Shown: positions 1-5,188 of the stretch, piece after piece
How the letters are laid out: every line of letters starts with the position of its first letter
How positions within the stretch are numbered: position 1 is the first letter of the stretch
NCBI GenBank assembly: GCA_030046135.1
Contig: JASIEC010000056.1
Location: forward strand, 1 to 9,916
Direction: 5' to 3'
Source: Thermoplasmata archaeon
GTDB taxonomy: Archaea > Thermoplasmatota > Thermoplasmata > Lutacidiplasmatales > UBA184
Length of the DNA stretch: 9,916 bases
The notes under the pieces: model-generated
Databases searched by the model: none
The model's input: the letters and a program-made list of their open reading frames with translations, nothing else
Told to the model about the DNA's origin: nothing
Translations under genes and position numbers: made by a program

Positions 1-2
1 AC

Positions 3-395
3 CGGGTCCCGATCGGGATGACCCGCTACCTGCACATCGACCGGGAGAACGAGGCGGTCGAGATCGGAGGCACGTGGCTCGAGCGCCCGGCGTGGAGGAC
101 CGCCGCGAACACCGAGGCGAAGCTCCTGCTGTTCCGGCACGCCTTCGAGATCGAGGGAGCGTTCCGCGTCTCGCTGCAGACCGACCTCCGGAACGAGAGG
201 TCGCGCCGTGCGATCGCGCGCCTCGGCGCCGTGTTCGAGGGAGTCTCCCGCGGGGACCGCCGGCTCCCGACGGGGTACCGACGTTCGTCGCTCGTCTTCA
301 GCGTCCTCGCCGACGAGTGGCCCCGGGTGCGGGCTCGCCTCGAGGGGTTCCTCGACGCCGGAGCGACGGCCTCGGGGCCGACGTCCGTGGCCTAG
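3..395 (+). CDS. GNAT-family N-acetyltransferase (RimJ/RimL-like), 5' end outside the window
   Basis: The visible 130 residues are the C-terminal two thirds of a GNAT acetyltransferase, which moves an acetyl group from acetyl-CoA to an amine, often a protein N-terminus or small molecule. The frame is open to the left edge (RVPIG precedes the first Met at base 18), so that ATG is internal. The core strand VEIGGTWLE and the following RTAANTEAKLLL match the acetyl-CoA pyrophosphate-binding region (R/Q-x-x-G-x-G/A, here with A for the first G and N for the x) of the RimJ/RimL subgroup. The NERSRRAIARLGA segment is the usual late GNAT helix with the conserved Asn-x-x-Ser/Arg pattern, followed by the FEGVSRG strand. 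The substrate cannot be told from this fragment. The gene converges on the crotonase gene and their stop codons overlap. Confidence 0.85.
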   Translation, partial: RVPIGMTRYLHIDRENEAVEIGGTWLERPAWRTAANTEAKLLLFRHAFEIEGAFRVSLQTDLRNERSRRAIARLGAVFEGVSRGDRRLPTGYRRSSLVFSVLADEWPRVRARLEGFLDAGATASGPTSVA

Positions 396-1189
396 CCCGG
401 CGGCCGCCCGCGGAACGACGGGCGTCGCTTCTCCGCGAACGCACCGATCCCCTCCGCGAGATCCGGTCCCTGGGCGGCCTCGACGGCCCCCCGCCGCTCG
501 AGCATCAGCTGGCCCTCGAGGCTTCCCCCGAAGGAGCGGACGATCAGGTGCTTGGTCCACCCGTAGGCGAACGTCGGGCCCGCGGCGAGCTCCTTCGCTC
601 GCGCCGATGCCCGGGCGGGGAGCGCGCTCGCGCTCACCACCTCGTGGACGAGGCCGAGCTCCTTCGCGCGGGCCGCCGGGACCTTCGCCGAGGTGAAGAG
701 GAGCTCCTGCGCGAGGCCGATGCCGAGGAAGTGCGGGAGGAAGTAGGTGAGACCCCCGTCCGGCACCGCGCCGAGGGCGCCGAACGCCGGCACGAGGAGC
801 GCCTCCTCGGCCGCGATCCTCCAGTCGGCCGCGAGGGCGAGGGAGAGACCGCCGCCGGCGGCCACCCCGGGGAGCGCCGCGACGACCGGCTTGCGCATCC
901 CGACGATCTCCCGGATGAGGAGCTCCTGCTCGCCGGTGAGCTCGTGGAACAGCTTCGGGAGCTCCCCCCGGCGACGGTGCTCGTTCATCGCCGCCACGTC
1001 GCCGCCCGCGCAGAAGGCGCCGCCGGCGCCGGTGACGACGACCGCCCTCGCGCGGGGGTCGAGCCCCGCCTCCTGGAGCCGGGCCCGGAGCTCGCGCATC
1101 GACTCGACGTCCAGGGCGTTGCGCCGCTCGGGCCGGTCGATCGTGACGGTGACGACCGCCCCGTCCCGCTCCACCCTCACGGGGGCCAT
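392..1189 (-). CDS. Enoyl-CoA hydratase/isomerase (crotonase) family, PaaG-like active site
   Basis: This 265-residue protein has the full crotonase fold length. It carries the start RPERRNALD (19-27), the oxyanion-hole segment GAGGAFCAGGDV (54-65), the second oxyanion segment GVAAGGGLSLALAADWRIA (108-126) and the C-terminal AFAEKRRPSFRGR typical of the family. Family members act on acyl-CoA thioesters by hydration, double-bond shift or related chemistry. At the first catalytic Glu of rat hydratase (E144) this protein appears to have a non-acidic residue, while the second Glu aligns with E162. An Asp (D144, in VPDGG) sits where PaaG-type isomerases place their catalytic acid, so an isomerase or epoxyphenylacetyl-CoA-type activity is as likely as hydration. 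The start ATG has no Shine-Dalgarno sequence, but a TATA-like box lies about 26 nt upstream, which suggests a leaderless transcript. Confidence 0.9.
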   Translation of the reverse strand: MAPVRVERDGAVVTVTIDRPERRNALDVESMRELRARLQEAGLDPRARAVVVTGAGGAFCAGGDVAAMNEHRRRGELPKLFHELTGEQELLIREIVGMRKPVVAALPGVAAGGGLSLALAADWRIAAEEALLVPAFGALGAVPDGGLTYFLPHFLGIGLAQELLFTSAKVPAARAKELGLVHEVVSASALPARASARAKELAAGPTFAYGWTKHLIVRSFGGSLEGQLMLERRGAVEAAQGPDLAEGIGAFAEKRRPSFRGRPPG

Positions 1190-1210
1190 GCCGACGGGGA
1201 GCGGCGGCCC

Positions 1211-1220
1211 GCTAAAACCC
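1211..1220 (-). promoter_or_regulatory. TATA-like box for the crotonase gene, leaderless spacing
   Basis: On the minus strand this reads GGGTTTTAGC and is centred about 26 nt before the ATG at 1189, the usual archaeal TATA-to-start-site distance. No Shine-Dalgarno sequence precedes the ATG, which fits a leaderless mRNA. The same T tract could instead help terminate the upstream SPFH transcript; the sequence does not decide. Confidence 0.45.
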
Positions 1221-1245
1221 CAAGGGCCACGGTGCGCGGGAGCGC

Positions 1246-1269
1246 CCGGACCGCAACGGCCCGGTCCGG
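1246..1269 (-). terminator. Stem-loop just after the SPFH stop codon
   Basis: CCGGACC (1246-1252) and GGTCCGG (1263-1269) form a perfect 7-bp stem with a 10-nt loop, one base past the SPFH stop codon. A short T tract follows about 30 nt downstream on the minus strand (1214-1217). It may be a transcript-end structure, but hairpins arise easily at this GC content. Confidence 0.3.
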
Positions 1270-1270
1270 C

Positions 1271-2488
1271 CTACTCCGGCTCGCGCTCGGACGGGACCGG
1301 GCGGCGACGCGGGGGCGTCGGCGGCGCCCCCGCGGTCCGGGAGCCCGCCCCGCCGGCGGGAGCCGCGGGGTCGCTGAACGGGGGAAGGGTGGGCGTCCCC
1401 GCGTCGCGGACGCCGGGCGTCGACCGCGCCGGGATCACGTCCGCGTCGGCCGACTCGGCCCGGAGCTCCTGCTCGATCGTCTGGATGTCGGTGAGGAGCT
1501 CCTCCTGCTTCGGGATCGGGCCCAGGATGTCGTCCATCTTCCCGACCTGGCGCTCGAGGTCCTCGATCGTGTTGAGCGGCCGATCGGGGACGGACCGGCT
1601 CGTCCCGAGGTACTCGCTCGCGCCCTCCATGAGGCGCGAGAACTCGAACGGGAACAGGATCTTCGTCGCCTGGCCGTTGCCGACCTTGCCGACGGTGTCG
1701 AGCGAGAGGACGGTGAGCGCCTTCGCGTCGAGGACGCCGGCCCCGAGCGAGAGGATCCGGAGGTGCTGCGCCTCTCCCTGCGCCTCGAGGATCGTCGCGA
1801 CCCGGGCCCCCTCGGCCTCGAGGATCTGGGACTGCCGGACCCCCTCGGCCTGGAGGATGCGCGATCGCTTCTGCCCTTCCGCGACCAGGATCGCGCTGCG
1901 CTTCTCCCCGTCCGCCCGGAGGACCGCCGCGCGCCGCTGGCGTTCGGCCGACGTCTGCTCCTCCATCGCGGCCTTCACCGGCCCGACGGGGTCGACCTCC
2001 TTGATCTCGACCGCGTCGACGCGGACGCCCCACTTGTCGGTCGCCTCGTCGAGGATGTCGCGGAGCCGGGTGTTGATCCGCTCGCGGTTGTAGAGCACCT
2101 CGTCGAGCTCCATGTCGCCGATGATCGACCGGAGCGTCGTCTGGGCGAGGGCGAGCGTCGCGACGCGGTAGTCCTGGACCTGGAAGATCGCCTTCGGGGC
2201 GTCGACGACCTTGATGTAGATGATCGCGTCGACGTTCGTCGGCGAGTTGTCCTTCGTGATCACCTCTTGCCGGGGGACCTCGAGCACCTGCGTCCGGAGG
2301 TCGAGCTTGAGGACGACCGAGAGCGGACTCACCATGTTGAACCCGGGGTTGATCATGCGCTTGTACGACCCGAGCAACGTGACGATCCCCTGCTGGTACG
2401 GCTGGATCGTGTAGATCATCCGGGTCAGGAGCACGAAGATGATGATCAGGGCGAGCGCCAGGATGACGGCGATCAGCGTGTAATCCAT
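1271..2488 (-). CDS. SPFH/stomatin-prohibitin family membrane protein
   Basis: This 405-residue protein has an N-terminal membrane anchor (residues about 4-24) followed by a stomatin/SPFH domain. Recognisable parts are QPYQQGIVTLLGSYKRMINPGFN (about 29-51), the LDLRTQVLEVPRQEVITKDN stretch (62-81), which is the stomatin signature, and VDPVGPVKAAMEEQTSAERQRRA (165-187). Residues 191-246 are five consecutive 11-residue repeats of the form xAEGxxxxxIL, a right-handed coiled coil by family precedent. The tail (about 340-405) is low complexity and rich in Pro, Ala and Arg. Stomatins oligomerise into membrane rings that scaffold lipid microdomains and associated proteases. The ATG is preceded by a strong GGAGG seven nt upstream. 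The gene lies 97 bp downstream of the NfeD gene on the same strand, the classic partner arrangement, so co-transcription is likely. Confidence 0.93.
   Translation of the reverse strand: MDYTLIAVILALALIIIFVLLTRMIYTIQPYQQGIVTLLGSYKRMINPGFNMVSPLSVVLKLDLRTQVLEVPRQEVITKDNSPTNVDAIIYIKVVDAPKAIFQVQDYRVATLALAQTTLRSIIGDMELDEVLYNRERINTRLRDILDEATDKWGVRVDAVEIKEVDPVGPVKAAMEEQTSAERQRRAAVLRADGEKRSAILVAEGQKRSRILQAEGVRQSQILEAEGARVATILEAQGEAQHLRILSLGAGVLDAKALTVLSLDTVGKVGNGQATKILFPFEFSRLMEGASEYLGTSRSVPDRPLNTIEDLERQVGKMDDILGPIPKQEELLTDIQTIEQELRAESADADVIPARSTPGVRDAGTPTLPPFSDPAAPAGGAGSRTAGAPPTPPRRRPVPSEREPE
1740..1918 (-). repeat. Five tandem 33-nt units encoding 11-residue coiled-coil repeats
   Basis: Within the SPFH gene the units RADGEKRSAIL, VAEGQKRSRIL, QAEGVRQSQIL, EAEGARVATIL and a 12-residue EAQGEAQHLRIL follow without gaps (residues 191-246). 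Each carries (A/E)-(E/D/Q)-G near its start and ends in Ile-Leu. The repeat is in the protein period; the DNA copies have diverged. Confidence 0.8.
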
Positions 2489-2495
2489 CGTTCTT

Positions 2496-2500
2496 CCTCC
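2496..2500 (-). promoter_or_regulatory. Ribosome binding site of the SPFH gene
   Basis: The minus strand reads GGAGG followed by a 7-nt spacer and the ATG at 2488. This fixes the start and indicates a leadered mRNA for this gene. Further upstream the leader contains two short hairpins (2516-2529 and 2537-2551). Confidence 0.7.
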
Positions 2501-2585
2501 GTGCCGGTCGTCCTGCGCCCTTCCGGGCGGGCCTCCCCCACGCGCGGTGGGAACGTAACCGTTGTGGGTCGCTTCGCGGGCCCGA

Positions 2586-3053
2586 TCAGGCCGCCGGGGG
2601 CGACTCGACCGGTTCGACCTGGATCGAGACCCCCTCGCCGTGCACGACGCGCACGCGCGTGCCGGCGGGGATCGGCCGGGGCGCGCGCGCCGACCAGACC
2701 TCGGAGTTGACGCGCACCTTTCCCTTCAGCGTGTCCGGGACGATCGGGACCAGCACGATCCCCTCCTGCCCGACGAGGCCGGCCGACGTCGTGCTTAGCG
2801 GGGTGTGCGTCGGGGCGACCCAGCGGTAGTAGAAGATCTCGACGACCGTCGCGATCCCCGCGGCGACGAGGATGGCGATCGGGCCGATCGCGCTGTCGAG
2901 CAGGTACGTCGGGAAGAACAGGTAGAGGAACCCGGCGACCACGAGGACCGAGCCGGGGATGAACAGGAGCGCCCCCGGGTGGACCAGCTCCGAGGCGAGC
3001 AGGGCGATCCCGATCGCCTCGATCACGATGCCGATCTCGATGTCGATCGCCAC
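2586..3053 (-). CDS. Short NfeD-like membrane protein with C-terminal OB-fold domain
   Basis: This 155-residue protein has a hydrophobic region of about three to four membrane helices (roughly 8-25, 27-48, 54-77) followed by a cytoplasm- or exterior-facing beta domain, residues 91-148. That domain has the NfeD OB-fold pattern GLVGQEGIV, then LKGKVRVNSEVW, then IPAGTRVRVVHGEGVSIQVEPV. NfeD OB domains bind partner stomatins. Long NfeD proteins carry an N-terminal ClpP-class serine protease domain; it is absent here, so this is the short membrane type. The start is a GTG preceded by GAGGGAG (3057-3063 region), with a TATA-like box about 38 nt upstream. It lies upstream of the SPFH gene on the same strand, and 63 bp downstream of the putative metallopeptidase gene. 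Confidence 0.88.
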   Translation of the reverse strand: MAIDIEIGIVIEAIGIALLASELVHPGALLFIPGSVLVVAGFLYLFFPTYLLDSAIGPIAILVAAGIATVVEIFYYRWVAPTHTPLSTTSAGLVGQEGIVLVPIVPDTLKGKVRVNSEVWSARAPRPIPAGTRVRVVHGEGVSIQVEPVESPPAA

Positions 3054-3085
3054 GAACTCCCTCGGCGGGCCGGAGGCGGCGTCGG

Positions 3086-3096
3086 ACGATAAAGAC
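3086..3096 (-). promoter_or_regulatory. TATA-like box for the NfeD gene
   Basis: The minus strand reads TCTTTATCG, centred about 38 nt before the GTG at 3053. Transcription would start near 3065, giving a leader of about 12 nt that contains the GAGGGAG ribosome-binding site. It suggests NfeD and SPFH have a promoter separate from the gene upstream. Confidence 0.45.
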
Positions 3097-3116
3097 CGAC
3101 GGCGGCGCCGGCGGGA

Positions 3117-3686
3117 CTAGCGGATGTACGTCTGCGAGCTCGCGAGGTCGAAGCCGCGGACGACCTTGAAGTGCCGTCCGTCCCCGGGCGGGACGGACGC
3201 GAGGAACGGGTACATCGACCAAAGATCGCCCTCCGCCATCCGCGTCACGAGGTGCCGGGAGCCGAACGTCGCGCGCGCGACGTGCGCCGTGACCCGGCGC
3301 ACCGACGCCTCGTCGAGGTAGCCCAGCGCGTGAAGGTACTCGTGCGCGAGGACGACGAAGACGAATCCGTTCGCCTCGAGGACGCTCCTCGTACCCCCTT
3401 TCATCGCCTCGACCAGGCTCTCGTTGACGACGATCAGGTTCCCCGCGACCTGCCAGTACGCGCCGAGCTGCGGAGGGAGGTTCGAGAGGGCGAGCCCGAG
3501 CCCGGGGCGCTCCACGCCGAGCGTCCGTCGGACCGCAGCCCGCACGACGTCAAAGACGGCGTTGTACGTCCCCGCGACCGAGAGCCTGCGGTCGAGGATG
3601 GGATCGGGGGTCTCCGGAGCGGTCGCCCGGGGGGACGGGGCGGGCGGGGGTTCGGGAGCCCGGCCGAGGGAAAGCCATGCCGACAT
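3117..3686 (-). CDS. Uncharacterised small protein with metzincin-like HExxHxxGxxD zinc motif
   Basis: I do not recognise a named family. The 189-residue protein starts with a Pro/Ala-rich segment (about 1-35, no signal peptide or membrane helix), followed by a compact domain. GNLIVVNESLV (82-92) resembles the edge strand before the active helix of small zinc peptidases. The helix FVFVVLAHEYLHALGYLDE (108-126) contains H115-E116-x-x-H119-x-x-G122-x-x-D125, the metzincin pattern with Asp as third ligand, as in snapalysin. LWSMYPF near residue 158 could be a Met-turn. These fit a zinc metallopeptidase, but activity and substrate are inferred. I chose the ATG at 3686, preceded by AAGGGG, and not the longer frame to 3929, which would run into rio1 and has low-complexity antisense-like sequence. 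NfeD follows after 63 bp. Confidence 0.72.
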   Translation of the reverse strand: MSAWLSLGRAPEPPPAPSPRATAPETPDPILDRRLSVAGTYNAVFDVVRAAVRRTLGVERPGLGLALSNLPPQLGAYWQVAGNLIVVNESLVEAMKGGTRSVLEANGFVFVVLAHEYLHALGYLDEASVRRVTAHVARATFGSRHLVTRMAEGDLWSMYPFLASVPPGDGRHFKVVRGFDLASSQTYIR

Positions 3687-3710
3687 CGCCCCTTCTAGCG
3701 CGCCCGGGGC

Positions 3711-3727
3711 GGATATAGGGATAGTAG
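3711..3727 (-). promoter_or_regulatory. TATA-like sequences upstream of the putative metallopeptidase gene
   Basis: The minus strand here reads CTACTATCCCTATATCC. CTATATC is centred about 29 nt and CTACTATC about 37 nt before the ATG at 3686. The second spacing matches the leadered genes in this window (NfeD, the FAH-family gene) and leaves room for the AAGGGG ribosome-binding site. This is the AT-richest point of the divergent spacer. Confidence 0.45.
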
Positions 3728-3755
3728 CGCCGACGCCACAAGGATACCTGCCCCG

Positions 3756-3792
3756 GTGTCGGGCGTACGCCCGCTCCCGCGGGGCCCGACAG
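3756..3792. repeat. Nested inverted repeats in the divergent spacer upstream of rio1
   Basis: TGTCGGGC (3757-3764) and GCCCGACA (3784-3791) are perfect 8-bp inverted repeats separated by 19 bp. Two shorter perfect palindromes lie within or across them: GGGCGTACGCCC (3761-3772) and CCCGCGGG (3776-3783). The element is in the 137-bp non-coding spacer 3687-3823 between divergent genes and could be an operator or an RNA structure in the rio1 leader. No function is established. Confidence 0.5.
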
Positions 3793-3800
3793 CCTAAGGG
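3792..3800 (+). promoter_or_regulatory. Weak TATA-like box for the rio1 operon
   Basis: GCCTAAGGG contains CTAAGG centred about 27 nt before the ATG at 3824, right for a leaderless start, and no Shine-Dalgarno precedes that ATG. The match to an archaeal TATA box is weak. An alternative is the AT-rich GATATAG at 3712-3718, which would give a leader of about 80 nt containing the inverted repeats. Confidence 0.3.
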
Positions 3801-3823
3801 GACGGGGTCGATAGCGCCCCCGG

Positions 3824-4609
3824 ATGCCTCGCTCGGAGACCGCCGTCTTTCCCCGCCGGGAACGGGAGGAGGACCGGAGGAAGGAGAGCGACCAGAGGAA
3901 GCTCCTTGACGAGTTCTTCGACCACGCAACGCTGCTCGCGGTCTCGCGGCTCGTCTCGCAGGGCCAGTTCGACTCGCTCGATTTCCCGATCTCGACCGGC
4001 AAGGAAGGCGGGGTGTTCCGCGCGACGCGGGGGGCGGAGTTCCGGGCGGTGAAGGTCTACCGGATCGGGAACACCGTCTTCCGCCACCTCCCCCCGTACG
4101 CCGTTGAGGAGCTGCGGCGCGAGACGAGCGCCCGGAACTGGGGCGGCCTGATCTTCGCCTGGACGCGGCGGGAGCACACGATCCTCGGCCGCCTCACGGA
4201 CGCCGGGGTGCGGTGCCCGCGGCCGTACGGGCACTTTCGCAATGTCCTCGTGATGGAGTTCGTCGGGACCCCCGAGGGGGCCGCGCCCCGGCTCAAGGAC
4301 GCCGCCATCGACGACCCCGCCGGGCTGTACGAGGAACTGGTGCGGGAGATCGGCCGGATGATCCGGGAGGCGCACCTCGTCCACGCCGACCTGTCGCCGT
4401 ACAACACCCTCTACTTCGAGGGGAAGGTCGTCCTGATCGACGTCGCCCAGGCGGTGCCGACGGACCACCCCGACGCCCGCCGCCTGATCGATCGGGACAT
4501 CGCGAACTTCGCCCGGTTCCTGGGCCGGGCGGGGTACGAGGTCGAGCCCTCGGCGTTCCTCGCCGCGGTCGGCGGCGACCGCGTCGGGCCCCCGCCGAAG
4601 GAGGGGTGA
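3824..4609 (+). CDS. rio1: RIO1-type serine/threonine protein kinase
   Basis: RIO1 is an atypical kinase/ATPase that acts late in small-ribosomal-subunit maturation in archaea and eukaryotes. The 261-residue protein has a charged N-terminal helix, then the nucleotide loop STGKEGGVF (57-65), the phosphate-binding Lys in FRAVKVYRIG (K77), the hinge MEFVG (144-148), the catalytic loop HADLSPYN (187-194, with D189 and N194) and the metal-binding IDVAQA (205-210, with D206, equivalent to the IDVSQS motif). All RIO1 catalytic residues are present and the length is normal for an archaeal member. It is the first gene of a tight operon: the KH gene begins 2 nt after its stop. The start has no ribosome-binding site, which suggests leaderless initiation. 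Confidence 0.96.
   Translation: MPRSETAVFPRREREEDRRKESDQRKLLDEFFDHATLLAVSRLVSQGQFDSLDFPISTGKEGGVFRATRGAEFRAVKVYRIGNTVFRHLPPYAVEELRRETSARNWGGLIFAWTRREHTILGRLTDAGVRCPRPYGHFRNVLVMEFVGTPEGAAPRLKDAAIDDPAGLYEELVREIGRMIREAHLVHADLSPYNTLYFEGKVVLIDVAQAVPTDHPDARRLIDRDIANFARFLGRAGYEVEPSAFLAAVGGDRVGPPPKEG
4600..4604 (+). promoter_or_regulatory. Ribosome binding site that decides the KH-protein start
   Basis: GGAGG at the end of rio1 lies 7 nt before the GTG at 4612. Another in-frame GTG at 4606 is only 1 nt away, too close to be used. The 4612 start is therefore preferred, and the position inside rio1 implies translational coupling. Confidence 0.7.
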
Positions 4610-4611
4610 GC

Positions 4612-5184
4612 GTGCCGACGCTGTTCGCCCGGATCCCCGAGGACCGGGTCGCCGTGCTGATCGGCCCGGGGGGACGGACGCGACGGGAGATCGCCGAGAA
4701 GACGTCGACGACGGTCGAGGTCGATGCGGCGGAGGGCGAGGTCGAGGTCACGGGCCCCGACACCGACCCGGGGCGCGTCCTCACCGCCCGGGACATCGTC
4801 CTCGCGATCGGGCGCGGCTTTTCGCCGGAGCGGGCGATGCGCCTGCTCCGGGAGAACACGTTCCTCGCCATCCTCGACATCAAGTCCGTCACCGGGCGGC
4901 GCGACAAGGCGGCGCTCCGGCGGGTGCGGTCCCGCCTCATCGGCACGGAGGGACGCGCCCGGACGCGGATCGAGGAGCTGTCGGGGTGCTCCGTGAGCGT
5001 CTACGGCGCGACGGTCGCCCTGATCGGCAACGACGAGCAGCTCGCGCGGGCCACGCGGGCCGTCCAGCTCCTCCTGCGCGGCAGCGAGCACTCGACGGTG
5101 TTCCACATGCTGGCGCGCGAGCGGCGCGACGCCGCGGTCGAGGAGGCGATCTCCCTCCCGCCCGGCGCCGACGAGGGGGAGTAG
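4612..5184 (+). CDS. Dim2/Pno1-like RNA-binding protein with two KH domains
   Basis: The 190-residue protein contains two KH RNA-binding domains. The first has IGPGGRTRREIAEKTS as its GxxG helix-loop-helix, followed by TTVEVDAAEGEVEVTG. The second has RLIGTEGRARTRIEELSG with the GTEG loop, followed by CSVSVYGATVALIG. Between them lies the conserved linker VLAIGRGFSPERAMRLL and the tail has LLRGSEHSTVFHML. This is the architecture of archaeal Pno1/Dim2 homologues, which bind the 3' region of small-subunit rRNA precursor and cooperate with Rio1 and the Nob1 nuclease. The start is GTG. Placement directly behind rio1 repeats a gene pair found widely in archaea, which supports the assignment. The next gene, priS, begins 4 nt after the stop. 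Confidence 0.93.
   Translation: MPTLFARIPEDRVAVLIGPGGRTRREIAEKTSTTVEVDAAEGEVEVTGPDTDPGRVLTARDIVLAIGRGFSPERAMRLLRENTFLAILDIKSVTGRRDKAALRRVRSRLIGTEGRARTRIEELSGCSVSVYGATVALIGNDEQLARATRAVQLLLRGSEHSTVFHMLARERRDAAVEEAISLPPGADEGE
5173..5181 (+). promoter_or_regulatory. Ribosome binding site of priS
   Basis: GAGGGGGAG at the very end of the KH gene lies 7 nt before the GTG at 5189. It supports that start and couples priS translation to the upstream gene. Confidence 0.65.
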
Positions 5185-5188
5185 CCGG

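Noticed and set aside
74..2710. A plus-strand open frame of 878 codons across the acetyltransferase, crotonase and SPFH genes
   Set aside because: It is Arg/Asp/Glu-rich low-complexity sequence antisense to clearly conserved genes. Long shadow frames are expected at this GC content.
3687..3823. A tRNA or other known small RNA in the divergent spacer
   Set aside because: No TpsiC-like arm, no cloverleaf pairing and no CCA-type end could be laid out; only the nested palindromes are visible.
3687..3929. An N-terminal extension of the metallopeptidase-like protein to an ATG at 3929
   Set aside because: It would cover the divergent promoter region and overlap rio1 antisense. The extra 81 residues are Arg/Ser/Pro-rich without domain features, and the ATG at 3686 has its own AAGGGG.
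4213..4611. An extended start of the KH protein within rio1
   Set aside because: The extra residues are shadow sequence of the rio1 kinase domain. GGAGG with 7-nt spacing points to the GTG at 4612; the GTG at 4606 is too close to it.
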